This document shows positions 34,618 to 43,611 of a DNA stretch of 64,000 nucleotides, one piece after another. A program made the translations under genes and the position numbers. The stretch covers positions 2,790,001 to 2,854,000 of the forward strand of contig NZ_OZ244657.1 in the NCBI RefSeq assembly GCF_965218685.1. Reading direction: 5' to 3'. This DNA is from Thalassobius sp965218685 (GTDB lineage Bacteria; Pseudomonadota; Alphaproteobacteria; Rhodobacterales; Rhodobacteraceae). A model generated the notes under the pieces. That model did not search any database. It saw only the letters and a program-made list of their open reading frames with translations, and was not told the origin of the DNA. Each line of letters begins with the position of its first letter. Positions within the stretch are counted from its first letter, which is position 1.

Positions 34618-35442
34618 ATGCGACAGCTTTCTTTTCTTGCTTTCCTCTGGGCGGCCAGCGCGCAATCTGCGGCGGCTCAGCAATTTGACCCCGCTGCGTG
34701 GCGCGCCCAAACGGCCCAGTGGTTGCAGGTCGCCAGCGCCGACCACCTTAGCCCCGTGGGCATGTACATGGCCGCCGATTGGGTGGTGAAAGCGGTGATG
34801 CTGTCGCTGGTCTTCGCCTCGGTTGTCACCTGGGCCATTTTTGCCGCACGGATGCTGGATATTGCGTGGTCACGCAGCCGCCTGACCCGCGCCTATCGGT
34901 CCCTGGATCAGCGGGCCAGCCTGTCCAGTCACAAGGGCCGCACGGAAAAGGGCGTCCTTAATCACATGATCGCCGCCGCCCTGCGCGAGGTAGACCGGAC
35001 CGGCACCAAACCCGCGCTGGCGCCGGGCATCAAGGACCGCGTCGCATCAGAGCTGGCGCGGATCGAGGCCGGGGCCGCCCGCCGCAAGGGCAAAGCCGTG
35101 GGCATCCTGGCCAATATCGGGTCCACCGCGCCCTTTGTGGGGCTGTTCGGCACCGTATGGGGCATCATGAACAGCTTCATCTCGATCTCAGAAAGCAACA
35201 CCACCAATCTGGCCGTGGTCGCCCCCGGTATCGCCGAGGCCTTGCTGGCCACCGCCATCGGCCTTGTTGCCGCGATCCCCGCCGTGATCTTCTATAACCT
35301 CGTGACTCGCGCGATCACCGGGTACCGGCTGATGCTGACCGACAGCGCAGCGCTGGTCGAACGCACTCTTTCTCGGGATCTGGATCTTGGCAAACTGGAA
35401 ACCAACCGGCCCGATCTTAAACTGGCAGCAACGGCAGAGTGA
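34618..35442 (+). CDS. exbB: ExbB proton channel subunit
   Basis: The 274-residue protein belongs to the MotA/TolQ/ExbB family. It has an N-terminal signal-like segment (MRQLSFLAFLWAASAQSAAAQQ), one membrane helix near VVKAVMLSLVFASVVTWAIFAARML, and the conserved GSTAPFVGLFGTVWGIMNSF and VAPGIAEALLATAIGLVAAIPAVIFYN helices. The longer N-terminus with periplasmic extension is the usual alphaproteobacterial type. It works with ExbD and TonB to pass proton motive force to the receptor. The ATG at 34618 is used because an earlier in-frame start lies inside piuC. Confidence 0.96.
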   Translation: MRQLSFLAFLWAASAQSAAAQQFDPAAWRAQTAQWLQVASADHLSPVGMYMAADWVVKAVMLSLVFASVVTWAIFAARMLDIAWSRSRLTRAYRSLDQRASLSSHKGRTEKGVLNHMIAAALREVDRTGTKPALAPGIKDRVASELARIEAGAARRKGKAVGILANIGSTAPFVGLFGTVWGIMNSFISISESNTTNLAVVAPGIAEALLATAIGLVAAIPAVIFYNLVTRAITGYRLMLTDSAALVERTLSRDLDLGKLETNRPDLKLAATAE

Positions 35443-35445
35443 TCC

Positions 35446-35892
35446 ATGGGCGCGCGTTTGGGACAAGACAGCGGCGAGGAATTCGCCGAAAATCACGAGA
35501 TCAACATCACCCCGTTCATCGACGTGATGCTGGTGCTATTGATCATTTTCATGGTCGCCGCGCCGCTTTCCACGGTGGATATTCCCGTTGAATTACCGGT
35601 GGCCGTGGCCGATGCACCGCAACGTCCCGCCGAGCCTGTGTTCCTGACCATCAAGGAAGACCAGAGCCTTGCCTTGGGCGAAACCCCAGTTCCCCAAGAG
35701 ACGCTGGTGATGGAGCTGGGCATCGCCACCATGCTGAACCGCGACACCCGGATCTACATCCGTGCGGACAAGTCGGTTCCGTATGGTGAACTGGTGAAAG
35801 TGATGAATATCATGCGCTCGGATGGCTATCTGAAGGTGGGGCTTGTGGGGCTGGACGAAACTACCGTCACCCCCCAGGAGCCCAGCCAATGA
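35446..35892 (+). CDS. exbD: ExbD proton channel subunit
   Basis: The 148-residue protein has one membrane helix (about residues 23-45) with the proton-carrying D26 in ITPFIDVMLVLLIIFMVAAPL, and a periplasmic domain with DKSVPYGELVKVMNIMRSDGY. It begins three bases after exbB and its stop overlaps tonB by four bases. It pairs with ExbB in the cytoplasmic membrane. Confidence 0.96.
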   Translation: MGARLGQDSGEEFAENHEINITPFIDVMLVLLIIFMVAAPLSTVDIPVELPVAVADAPQRPAEPVFLTIKEDQSLALGETPVPQETLVMELGIATMLNRDTRIYIRADKSVPYGELVKVMNIMRSDGYLKVGLVGLDETTVTPQEPSQ

Positions 35893-36737
35893 CACTTGCC
35901 TATCCGCAGGCAAAAGGCTGCGCTCTGTTCTGGAGCCTTGCCGCTGCAGGCAGTCTGGCGTTGCACCTTGGGCTGCCGCTTGGGCTGATTGACGCCGTAG
36001 CCCCTCCGCCAGAACCACCCACCGCAGACACCGCTGGCGTCACCGGAGCCATCATGTTCGATCTTTCGGACCTGATCGCCGCCCCGTCCGACGCGGGCGA
36101 GGACAGCGCGGCCCAGATCGCCTCGCAACAGGCGCCCACCGTCACACAAGCCACCGAGGCCGTGGAGCCCGCCAAGGCCGCAGACCAGCCGCTGTTGAAC
36201 CAGATGCCTCACGAGGTCTTGGACGACGAGCTGAAATTCGGCGTCGCCAGTCCTGAACCCGCCAATGAGACCGAAAAGACCGCCCAGGAAACCGCAACCG
36301 AATACACGCCCGAACAGGTGGACAAGAACAGCCAGCTGGGCGCAACCGACAGCGTGGCCGCACAGGCGTCGGTGTCCGGTCAAGAGGCCCCCCGCGTGGC
36401 CGAAAAGGCCCAGGCGCAAAGCGAAGGGCTGACCGCGCAGGACAAGGCGCGGATTGAGGATTGGCAGAGAAGCGTGGTGCTGACCATCGCCAAGGCCAAG
36501 TCCTATCCCCCCGAGGCCCGCAAAAAGCGGATCGAGGGCACGGTACGTGTTCTGTTCACGCTGGACAGTTATGGAAACCTGTTAACGGCGCGGGTGCAGG
36601 ACAGTTCGGGCGCGCCTGTGCTGGACAACTCAGCACTGAAGGTGCTGCGCAAGATCGGCAAGTTCCCCACCCCGCCCACGGTGCTGCAGCAGGACAGCTT
36701 TACCCTGTTGGTGCCGCTTAGTTACGGGATCAGGTAA
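35889..36737 (+). CDS. tonB: TonB energy-coupling protein
   Basis: The 282-residue protein has an N-terminal membrane anchor (ALFWSLAAAGSLALHLGLPLG), a long linker rich in Ala, Glu and Thr rather than the Pro-rich linker of enteric TonB, and a C-terminal TonB domain (SYPPEARKKRIEGTVRVLFT...YGNLLTARV). It couples ExbBD to the receptor encoded upstream. It overlaps exbD by four bases and ends three bases before the convergent transporter gene. Confidence 0.93.
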   Translation: MTLAYPQAKGCALFWSLAAAGSLALHLGLPLGLIDAVAPPPEPPTADTAGVTGAIMFDLSDLIAAPSDAGEDSAAQIASQQAPTVTQATEAVEPAKAADQPLLNQMPHEVLDDELKFGVASPEPANETEKTAQETATEYTPEQVDKNSQLGATDSVAAQASVSGQEAPRVAEKAQAQSEGLTAQDKARIEDWQRSVVLTIAKAKSYPPEARKKRIEGTVRVLFTLDSYGNLLTARVQDSSGAPVLDNSALKVLRKIGKFPTPPTVLQQDSFTLLVPLSYGIR

Positions 36738-36740
36738 CCG

Positions 36741-37658
36741 CTAGCGCGCGGCCTTGTGGCGCGCCAGCACCCCGGCCAGCGCTATCCCCGAAACCGCGTG
36801 CCAGATCCCCCAAAAGGCCGCCGCGACGGCCATTCCGCCCATGCCTCCGAAGAAACCAAAGATCAGCACCAGACCCAGACCCGAATTCTGGATGCCTGTC
36901 TCGATCATGATGGCGCGGCGATCAAACTCGGGCAGGCGCATCACGCTGGCCGCTGTATAGCCCGTCGCCAGCGCAAGCGCGTTATGCAGCATCACCAGCA
37001 GCGCCACCGCACCGGCAAATTGCAGGAACAGCCCCCAGTTCGCAGCCAGGGCAATCACGATAAAGGCCACGAAAATTCCCATCGACAGGTATTGCAGCGG
37101 TGTCCTTAAACGCTTGGTCAATGCGGGCCGTTTCATGTTCAGCAGCACGCCAAGGCACAGCGGCAACACCAGCATCACCCCCACCGTGATCATCACGGAT
37201 ATCGGATCGATCGAGGTCGCCCTCAGGATCTCGCGCGTGGGGGCATAAAGGTTGCCCCAAAAGGCAATATTCAGAGGTGTCAGCAGGATCGAGCCAATCG
37301 TGGTAAAGGCCGTCATCGACACTGACAGCGCCGCGTTGCCCCCGGCCCGGTGGGTGATGAAGTTCGAGATATTGCCCCCCGGACAGGCCGCCACCAGCAT
37401 CAACCCCAGCGCCACCGAGGGCGGCGGGGTCGTCGCAAGGATCATCGCAAAGGTCACCACCGGCAGCAGCACGAATTGCGATACCAGCCCGGTCAACAGC
37501 GCCTTGGGGTTGCGCACCAGTTTCTGAAAATCCGTAGGTTTCAGATCAATCGCGATGGAAAACATCACCACCGCAAGCACCGCGTTCAGCACCTGAAGGC
37601 TGGCAGGCGAGAAATTCAGCATGACCTGGTCAATGCCTGCGGGGGCCGGGATGTTCAT
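36741..37658 (-). CDS. BASS family transporter (bile acid:sodium symporter-like)
   Basis: The 305-residue protein is almost wholly hydrophobic, with about nine or ten predicted membrane helices. The sodium-site landmark ACPGGNISNFITHRAGGNAALS and the later MIETGIQNSGLGLVLIFGFFGG are typical of the BASS family. Substrates in this family include bile acids, pantothenate and various organic acids, and none can be assigned here. It is convergent with tonB and divergent from the acyltransferase gene. Confidence 0.9.
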   Translation of the reverse strand: MNIPAPAGIDQVMLNFSPASLQVLNAVLAVVMFSIAIDLKPTDFQKLVRNPKALLTGLVSQFVLLPVVTFAMILATTPPPSVALGLMLVAACPGGNISNFITHRAGGNAALSVSMTAFTTIGSILLTPLNIAFWGNLYAPTREILRATSIDPISVMITVGVMLVLPLCLGVLLNMKRPALTKRLRTPLQYLSMGIFVAFIVIALAANWGLFLQFAGAVALLVMLHNALALATGYTAASVMRLPEFDRRAIMIETGIQNSGLGLVLIFGFFGGMGGMAVAAAFWGIWHAVSGIALAGVLARHKAAR

Positions 37659-37797
37659 GATGCTCTCCGGGGAAAATCTATCTTATTGGATTTGTGGACC
37701 AATTTTGTCAGCCAAGCAAGTCTGGTGCTTGGGGGATGCGTCCTTGGCACCGCCGTGCTAGCGTGCCCGAACCAACGAATGAACGACAAGGCAAACC

Positions 37798-38676
37798 GTG
37801 GCCCGACAGACCAAAGACACCCCCATGGACGAATTGCTGCGCGCCCGTTTGCGCGTGCACGAGGGCGCGGATATGCGGCTAAAGGCGCTGCGGATGCTGA
37901 TGTCCTCGGTGGATTTCGTCAGCCGGACGACCAGCGGGCAGGCCTTTTTCGCCCTGCGCGAGGCCGAGCAGGTGTTGATCGAACTGGGCGACAAGCGCGG
38001 CCCTGATCTGGTGCATGCAGTCATGGCGATGAAGGGCGGCACCACGATCACGCCGCATGGGCTGAACCACGTGCCCGCCAGTGGCGCGGTTGTCATCGGA
38101 TCGACCCACCCCATCGGCACGTTCGACTTTTTGGCCCATGCGGGCGCCTTGCTGGATCACCGCCCCGACATGAAGGTCGTCGCCAACCGCGAGGCCGAAC
38201 GTTTCCTGGGCGCGGACCGGATCATCGCGGTGGATTTCGACCGCAGGGACAAGGTATTGAGCGCCCGCCAAACACGCGCGGGCATGCAAGATCATCTTGA
38301 AGACGGCGGAGCCCTGCTGGTGTTTGGTTCAGGTCGGGTGCCACGAATGTCAAAGGGGCTGCTGATCGAGCCTGAATGGCGTACGGGCATCACCCGCATG
38401 TCTGCCGCCTCCGGGGCGCCGATCGTGCCTGCCTCGGCCGATATGCGCAATTCGCGGCACTATTACCGGACACGCGACGTTGCCCGCATTCTGAGCGGCG
38501 GAAATGATGATTTTGGCCGCACGGTTGCCTCGCTGCGATATGTGTCCGAACTTCTGGCAAAACTGGGGGGGCACTATCACGTGCACTATGGCCCGGCCGT
38601 CGCGCCAGGCACTGCCCCCGAGACCCTTAAACAACTGGCCGAGTCGCTGGTGCCCGGCCTTTATGGACGGCAATAA
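37798..38676 (+). CDS. PlsC-like lysophospholipid acyltransferase family protein
   Basis: The 292-residue protein has acyltransferase features: an HPIG-type block (GSTHPIGTFDFLAHAGALLD, with the catalytic His and a following Asp), REAERFLGADRIIAVDF, and an FGSGRVPRMSKGLLIEPEWRTGI substrate block analogous to the F-P-E-G motif. The N-terminal 90 residues are helical with KALRMLMSSVDFVSRTTSG. No clear membrane helix is present. The acyl acceptor is unknown and could be a lysophospholipid or an aminolipid. The start is GTG 37798, with AAGG six bases upstream. Confidence 0.7.
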   Translation: MARQTKDTPMDELLRARLRVHEGADMRLKALRMLMSSVDFVSRTTSGQAFFALREAEQVLIELGDKRGPDLVHAVMAMKGGTTITPHGLNHVPASGAVVIGSTHPIGTFDFLAHAGALLDHRPDMKVVANREAERFLGADRIIAVDFDRRDKVLSARQTRAGMQDHLEDGGALLVFGSGRVPRMSKGLLIEPEWRTGITRMSAASGAPIVPASADMRNSRHYYRTRDVARILSGGNDDFGRTVASLRYVSELLAKLGGHYHVHYGPAVAPGTAPETLKQLAESLVPGLYGRQ

Positions 38677-38689
38677 TCGCGGCGGAACC

Positions 38690-40072
38690 TTAGAAGCCTT
38701 CCATGTTGAGGTCAGCCCGCGTCGCGATGATGCTTTCCCGCAAAATGCGCGCGATGTCGTCAATCTCCTCGTCTGTCAAAACCAGGGTCGGAGACAAGAT
38801 CAGAATGTTGCCCAAAGCGCGGGCGATCAAACCCCGTGCCTGACAGTGACGCGCTGCACGTAGTCCAACCTTGGCCGCGTCGGGATAGCTTTCGTTTGTC
38901 GCCTTGTCCTTTACGAACTCGATCCCCATCATGAAGTGGCTGCCGCGGACATCGCCGACCAGATCCAGATCCGACAGGGCGCGCAGGTTGTTTTCGAACC
39001 TTTTACCGCTTGTCCGCACGCGTTGAGGGATCTGCTCGGTCTCCAGAACCTTGATATTGGCAAGCGCTGCGGCCGATGCCGCAGGATGACCCGAATAGGT
39101 CATGCCGTGCAGGAACATTGCGCCTTCGCCAGCGATCACATCATAGATTTCGTCGGTAAACAACGTGGCCGACAGCGGCTGATAGCCCGACGTCAGGCCT
39201 TTGGCCGTGGTGATCATATCCGGTTGAATTCCAAACACGTCTTCCGAGGCAAACATGTGCCCCAGACGCCCAAAGGCAGTCACAACCTCGTCCGAGATAT
39301 ATTTGATGTCATAAGCGCGGCAAAGCTCAATGGCCCGCTTGTGATAGCCTTCGGGGGCAACGATGATTCCGCCCGCCCCCATGATCGGCTCGGCGATAAA
39401 GGCCGCGATATTTTCGCTTCCGACCTCTTCGATCTTGTCGCGCATTTCGGTCATGAGCAAATCAAGGAACTCTGCCTCGGTTGCACCGTTTGCCTCGCGC
39501 AAAGCATGGGGACACCGCAAGTGGGTGACCAGATCGCGCGCGCAATCCCAGCCATCGCTATAAGCGGGCGTAGTCATGGCCATCGCCAGATAGGTCGACC
39601 CGTGATAAGCGCCCTGACGCGACAGGATCTTTTTCTTTTGTGGCTTGCCGATGCGGTTGTAGTAATGGTGCAAAATGCGCACCGCGCTGTCATTTGCGAC
39701 CGAACCGGAATTGCCAAAATGCACGCGGGTCAGGTTCGCGGGCGCCAGCGAAACCAACTTTTCCGCCAGTTGCACCGCCGTGGGATGGGTGAAGTTGTAG
39801 AAGGTGGAATAATAGTCCAGCGTGTTGAGCTGTTCGTTGATGGCGCTGATCACTTCTTGGCGGCGGTGACCGATATTCACGCACCACAGGCCGCCAATCC
39901 CGTCGATCAGCTCGTTCCCGTCATGATCCCAGACCCGTGTCCCATCGGCCTTGGAGATCACGGTTCGGGCCGACTTGTCCTTAAGAAAGTTGAGATCGGC
40001 AAAGGATTGAATCAGGTGGGCATCCTTTTCAAGAATGGTGTCAGTGTCGAGATTGATCCGATCTTGCGTCAT
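38690..40072 (-). CDS. Class III (omega) aminotransferase
   Basis: The 460-residue PLP enzyme has the class III fold: GIGGLWCVNIGHRRQEV at the N-terminus, the FHGS-like GAYHGSTYLAMAM, FIAEPIMGAGGIIVAPEGY, the DEVVTAFGRLG cofactor aspartate block, and the PLP lysine K291 in ITTAKGLTSGYQP. The closest functional relatives are omega-amino acid, diamine and taurine-type aminotransferases that use pyruvate or 2-oxoglutarate. The substrate is unknown. The divergent LuxR gene and downstream amine genes make a primary amine or omega-amino acid likely. It shares a promoter region with repeated TATATACCCC elements. Confidence 0.93.
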   Translation of the reverse strand: MTQDRINLDTDTILEKDAHLIQSFADLNFLKDKSARTVISKADGTRVWDHDGNELIDGIGGLWCVNIGHRRQEVISAINEQLNTLDYYSTFYNFTHPTAVQLAEKLVSLAPANLTRVHFGNSGSVANDSAVRILHHYYNRIGKPQKKKILSRQGAYHGSTYLAMAMTTPAYSDGWDCARDLVTHLRCPHALREANGATEAEFLDLLMTEMRDKIEEVGSENIAAFIAEPIMGAGGIIVAPEGYHKRAIELCRAYDIKYISDEVVTAFGRLGHMFASEDVFGIQPDMITTAKGLTSGYQPLSATLFTDEIYDVIAGEGAMFLHGMTYSGHPAASAAALANIKVLETEQIPQRVRTSGKRFENNLRALSDLDLVGDVRGSHFMMGIEFVKDKATNESYPDAAKVGLRAARHCQARGLIARALGNILILSPTLVLTDEEIDDIARILRESIIATRADLNMEGF

Positions 40073-40113
40073 GTCGCGTCCTCAGTTGAGCTGTTCATGT
40101 CAGGGGCGGCAGA

Positions 40114-40179
40114 TATATACCCCCTATTTTTAAACTGAGTGGTACTAATTGATCATCTGGGGGTATATACCCCTAGGGG
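40114..40179. promoter_or_regulatory. Paired palindromic operator candidate
   Basis: TATATACCCC occurs at 40114-40123 and again at 40164-40173, exactly 50 bases apart on the same strand. The second copy is part of a perfect 14-base palindrome GGGGTATATACCCC (40160-40173), and its right half overlaps a second palindrome CCCCTAGGGG (40170-40179). The element fills the space between the divergent aminotransferase and LuxR starts and lies seven bases before the LuxR ATG. It is most likely the binding site of that LuxR protein or of another local regulator. Confidence 0.6.
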
Positions 40180-40186
40180 GGTACTC

Positions 40187-40969
40187 ATGTCGAACTTTGA
40201 AGAACTAGGAGAAGTCATCGCAAACCTGGGACGACCAGAATTCGCCCCATGCCTGTTCCGATGGCTGAACACTCATATCCAGGCCGACAATGTCAGCGTG
40301 TTGTCCTATCACGCGTCAACACCGCCTGAAGTCCTGTATAGTTCTGTCACAGACCGGCAGTTAAACCGGCATCTGAACGAATTTTATGCCTCGGGTATTT
40401 ACCAGTTGGATCCGTTCTATGAGCTGCATCTGAACAACGCGGCCGCCGGGGCCTATGTGTTGCGCGCGATTGCCCCGGATCGGTTCGAGCGAAATGCTTA
40501 TTACCTGCAATTCTATCAGCGGTCCGGCATGATGGATGAGCTGGCTTTTGTGTGCCGCCCCTCTGACGCATCTTCGGTGCATCTGTGTCTTAGCCGAACA
40601 GCCAAATATTTTTCGTCCCATGACATGCGCAGGGCGCGGACCATCGCGCCGGTTGTGGTGGCTTTGATCGAACAGAATTGGACGTCCCTGCCATCCGGCC
40701 TTGGTGAGCGATCAAAAGACGCCTCTTTTTCAGAACAACTGCGTAAATCTTTGGCGCAGCAAGATGGCATCCTGCTGACACCTCGCCAGGCCGAAGTCGC
40801 AGTGCTGATCCTGCAGGGGCATTCGACCAACTCGGCTGCGTTGAATTTGAATCTGTCTCCTCAGACCGTGAAAGTCTTTCGCAAACAACTATATAGGCGC
40901 TGCAATATCTCGTCTCAGTCCGAACTGTTTTCGTTCTTGATGCCCCGCTTGAACGGTTCTTTACGCTGA
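40187..40969 (+). CDS. LuxR-family transcriptional regulator
   Basis: The 260-residue protein has an N-terminal effector domain and a C-terminal LuxR helix-turn-helix (LTPRQAEVAVLILQGHSTNSAALNLNLSPQTVKVFRKQLYRR, in two parts). The N-terminal domain lacks an obvious acyl-homoserine lactone signature, so it may sense an amine metabolite instead. The ATG at 40187 (MSNFEELGEVIANLG) follows a G-rich stretch that could serve as the ribosome site. A longer GTG start at 40139 would run through the palindromes. It is divergent from the aminotransferase and lies upstream of the monooxygenase cluster. Confidence 0.88.
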   Translation: MSNFEELGEVIANLGRPEFAPCLFRWLNTHIQADNVSVLSYHASTPPEVLYSSVTDRQLNRHLNEFYASGIYQLDPFYELHLNNAAAGAYVLRAIAPDRFERNAYYLQFYQRSGMMDELAFVCRPSDASSVHLCLSRTAKYFSSHDMRRARTIAPVVVALIEQNWTSLPSGLGERSKDASFSEQLRKSLAQQDGILLTPRQAEVAVLILQGHSTNSAALNLNLSPQTVKVFRKQLYRRCNISSQSELFSFLMPRLNGSLR

Positions 40970-41166
40970 TACCGCACCCGATATCCTCAAGCTTAGGGAA
41001 TGCCAAATCAACGCTGAGCGAAACAGTGCTTTCTGTCATCTCGCACCCTGTGAGACTTAGCCGATGAAACGCGAGCACCCGTTTGAATTTGCTGTTGATC
41101 TTGGCACATTGTCTTCATCAGACATGGCAGACGGGCGCTCAAACGCCAGGTAGAGGACTTGAAATA

Positions 41167-42444
41167 ATGTCGACTGAACAGACAGATACGCTTATCGTTG
41201 GTGGCGGTCAGGCAGGCATCGCGATGAGCGAACACCTGTCGAAACATGCGGTGCCGCATATTGTTCTGGAAAAAAACCGTACAGCCGAGGCATGGCGCAC
41301 CGGGCGTTGGGACTCGTTGGTTGCAAATGGACCTGCATGGCACGACCGGTTTCCAAATCTGACGTTCCAAGGCAATAACCCCGATGAGTTCGTGACCAAG
41401 GATCGGTTTGCCGAGTACCTGATCGACTATGCCGCGATGATCAAAGCCCCGATCCGCGAAGGTGTCGAAGTCTTGCAGGCAGATCGCCTGGCAGGCGAAG
41501 CAGGCTTTCGCGTCAAGACCAGCGAAGGCGAGATTATCGCAAAACGAATTGTTGCGGCGACCGGCGCCTTTCAGCACCCGGTTATCCCTCCGATCGTTCC
41601 AGAGACAGTCGGCGTCGAGCAAATTCACTCGTTCAACTACAAGAACCCTGACGCGCTGCCCGACGGGGCGGTCATGGTTGTTGGCGCCGGGTCGTCAGGC
41701 GCGCAGATCGCTGATGAGCTGAACCGCGCTGGCCGCAAGGTGTTCTTGTCTGTTGGTCCGCACGACCGTCCTCCGCGCCGCTATCGTGGGCGTGATTTCG
41801 TCTGGTGGCTGGGCGTCCTGGGGCTTTGGGACGTTGCTGCGCTTGAACCCGGCACCGAGCACGTGACCATTTCGGTCAGTGGCGCTTATGGTGGCCGGAC
41901 CATGGATTTCCGCCGTCTGGCCGGTGAAGGTGTGATCCTGACAGGCCGCACAAACGCCTATTCGGATGGTGTTCTGAGTTTCTCGGACGATCTGCAAGCG
42001 AATGTTGCGGGTGGAGATGCAAACTATCTTGAAATGCTGGACTTGGCAGATGCCTATGTCGCACGCAACGGACTGGACCTGCCCGAAGAACCCCAAGCGC
42101 GCGAAACCTTCCCAGATCCGGAATGCCTGACCAATCCGCTGAGCGAGATTGACCTGGCCGCCGAAGGCGTAAGCGCGATCATCTGGGCAACGGGCTTCCG
42201 GCAGGATTTCGACTGGCTCAAGGTTGATGCTTTTGACGAAAAAGGCGCACCAATCCATCAGCGGGGTGTTTCGGTTGCTCCGGATGTCTATTTCCTTGGG
42301 TTGCCCTGGCAGTCGCGCCGCGGCTCGGCCTTTTTGTGGGGCGTCTGGCACGATGCCAAACATGTTGCCGATCAAATCGCGATCCAGCGCGCCTATCTGG
42401 ACTATGACGGACAAGCCGCGATTGTCCCAGCGGCAGCGGAATGA
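41167..42444 (+). CDS. Flavin-dependent monooxygenase (FMO-like)
   Basis: The 425-residue protein has two Rossmann motifs: VGGGQAGIAM (residues 11-20) for FAD and VVGAGSSGAQIADELN for NADPH. An EQIHSFNY segment lies between them in place of the FMO fingerprint, and a late IIWATGFRQDFDWLKVDAFD block matches the ATGF/Y region of flavin monooxygenases. It probably oxygenates a soft nucleophile such as an amine or sulfide. It is not a canonical trimethylamine monooxygenase. ATG 41167 is chosen because an upstream in-frame extension has no FAD-domain equivalent. RidA follows 17 bases later. Confidence 0.87.
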   Translation: MSTEQTDTLIVGGGQAGIAMSEHLSKHAVPHIVLEKNRTAEAWRTGRWDSLVANGPAWHDRFPNLTFQGNNPDEFVTKDRFAEYLIDYAAMIKAPIREGVEVLQADRLAGEAGFRVKTSEGEIIAKRIVAATGAFQHPVIPPIVPETVGVEQIHSFNYKNPDALPDGAVMVVGAGSSGAQIADELNRAGRKVFLSVGPHDRPPRRYRGRDFVWWLGVLGLWDVAALEPGTEHVTISVSGAYGGRTMDFRRLAGEGVILTGRTNAYSDGVLSFSDDLQANVAGGDANYLEMLDLADAYVARNGLDLPEEPQARETFPDPECLTNPLSEIDLAAEGVSAIIWATGFRQDFDWLKVDAFDEKGAPIHQRGVSVAPDVYFLGLPWQSRRGSAFLWGVWHDAKHVADQIAIQRAYLDYDGQAAIVPAAAE

Positions 42445-42461
42445 CAAAGGCAGAGTAGAAA

Positions 42462-42878
42462 ATGGCACATACACGCATTCGCAAGTTCAACACCTCGGAG
42501 ACCTATCCCGAGCAAAACCTCGACAACGATCTGTGTCAGGCGGTGGTCACACAGGGCGGGAAAACGGTCTATCTGCGGGGGCAATGCCCTCAAAACCTGG
42601 AGGACGCGGTCAATATCGACAGTCACGATCCGGTCGAGCAGACGCACAAGGTGATGCAGAATATCCGGCAATTGATCGAAGAAGCCGGTGGCTCGATGGA
42701 GCATCTGGTCAAAGTGGTGGTCTACATCACCGATGTCCGTCACCGCGAAGCCGTCTATCGCACAATGGGCGAATACATCAAAGGCGTGTACCCGGTTTCG
42801 ACCGGTCTGGTGGTGCAGGCATTGGCGCGCCCCGAATGGCTGGTTGAAATCGACGGCACCGCTGTCATTCCCGACTAA
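42462..42878 (+). CDS. RidA family protein (YjgF/YER057c/UK114)
   Basis: The 138-residue protein has the RidA chorismate-mutase-like fold: NLCQAVVTQGGKTVYLRGQCPQNLEDAV, IRQLIEEAGGSMEHLVKVVVYI and VQALARPEWLVEIDGTAVIP (parts shown). The Arg of canonical RidA enamine deaminase is replaced by other residues in the C-terminal motif, where LARPEWLVEID is seen instead of the usual R-x-x-V-E-I-E. Family members remove or bind reactive enamines and imines. Its place between the monooxygenase and DUF1028 suggests it handles an imine made in the pathway. Confidence 0.88.
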   Translation: MAHTRIRKFNTSETYPEQNLDNDLCQAVVTQGGKTVYLRGQCPQNLEDAVNIDSHDPVEQTHKVMQNIRQLIEEAGGSMEHLVKVVVYITDVRHREAVYRTMGEYIKGVYPVSTGLVVQALARPEWLVEIDGTAVIPD

Positions 42879-42923
42879 CCCAAGTCCCAGGCGCTTTTCA
42901 GGACAAAACAGGACAAAGCTGAA

Positions 42924-43598
42924 ATGACATTTTCTCTGGTCGCGCGATGTGCGGAAACTGGAATGTTCGGAGTGGCGATTTCGTCGTCCTCTCCGGCGGT
43001 GGCTGCCCGCTGTTCTTATGCCCGGGCGGGCGTCGGCGCGGTGGCTTCTCAAAACGTGACAGACCCGTCACTCGGGCCTCTGACGCTGGATTTGATGGAA
43101 CAGGGGATGACCGCGAACGAGGCCATTGCCGAGGTTGTCGCACGGGGCCGTTTCATCGACTACCGGCAGGTGCTGGCCGTGGATGTGGCCGGCGTGACAT
43201 CAATCCACTCGGGCCCAAACTCGCTCGGGATCTGGACGCAGGCCGAAGGCACAGACGTGGCGTCTGGCGGCAACCTGTTGGCCAATGATGGCGTTCCACA
43301 GGCCATCGTCGATGGGTTCACCGGCGCAAAGGGGCACCTTGGGGATCGCCTGATCGCCGCGATGCGCGCGGGGCTCGCCGCAGGGGGTGAAGCCGGGCCA
43401 GTGCATTCCGCAGGCATGATGATCGTCGACAAGGTCAGCTGGCCGGTGGCAGATCTACGCTGCGATTGGACCGAGGACTGCCCGATCGAAAACATCTCAA
43501 CCGCCTGGGAAATCTACAAACCGCAGCTGGAGGCCTATATCCAGCGCGCCCTCGACCCCCGCCAAGCGCCGTCCTACGGCGTTCCAGGCGACGAATAA
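42924..43598 (+). CDS. DUF1028 family protein
   Basis: The 224-residue protein begins MTFSLVARCAETGMFGVAISSSSPAVAARCSYARAGVGAVASQN (in part), the diagnostic DUF1028 start, and ends in a short C-terminal helix. Members have an Ntn-hydrolase-like fold, and no activity is firmly established in most genomes. They occur repeatedly in amine and amino acid catabolic clusters with RidA and aldehyde dehydrogenase, as here. It is preceded by a 45-base gap and followed by aldehyde dehydrogenase after 13 bases. Confidence 0.9.
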   Translation: MTFSLVARCAETGMFGVAISSSSPAVAARCSYARAGVGAVASQNVTDPSLGPLTLDLMEQGMTANEAIAEVVARGRFIDYRQVLAVDVAGVTSIHSGPNSLGIWTQAEGTDVASGGNLLANDGVPQAIVDGFTGAKGHLGDRLIAAMRAGLAAGGEAGPVHSAGMMIVDKVSWPVADLRCDWTEDCPIENISTAWEIYKPQLEAYIQRALDPRQAPSYGVPGDE

Positions 43599-43611
43599 GT
43601 CAGGAACAGAC

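Noticed and set aside
41167..42444. Trimethylamine monooxygenase tmm
   Set aside because: The spacing and the FMO fingerprint region differ from Tmm, and no trimethylamine N-oxide demethylase gene or transporter is nearby.
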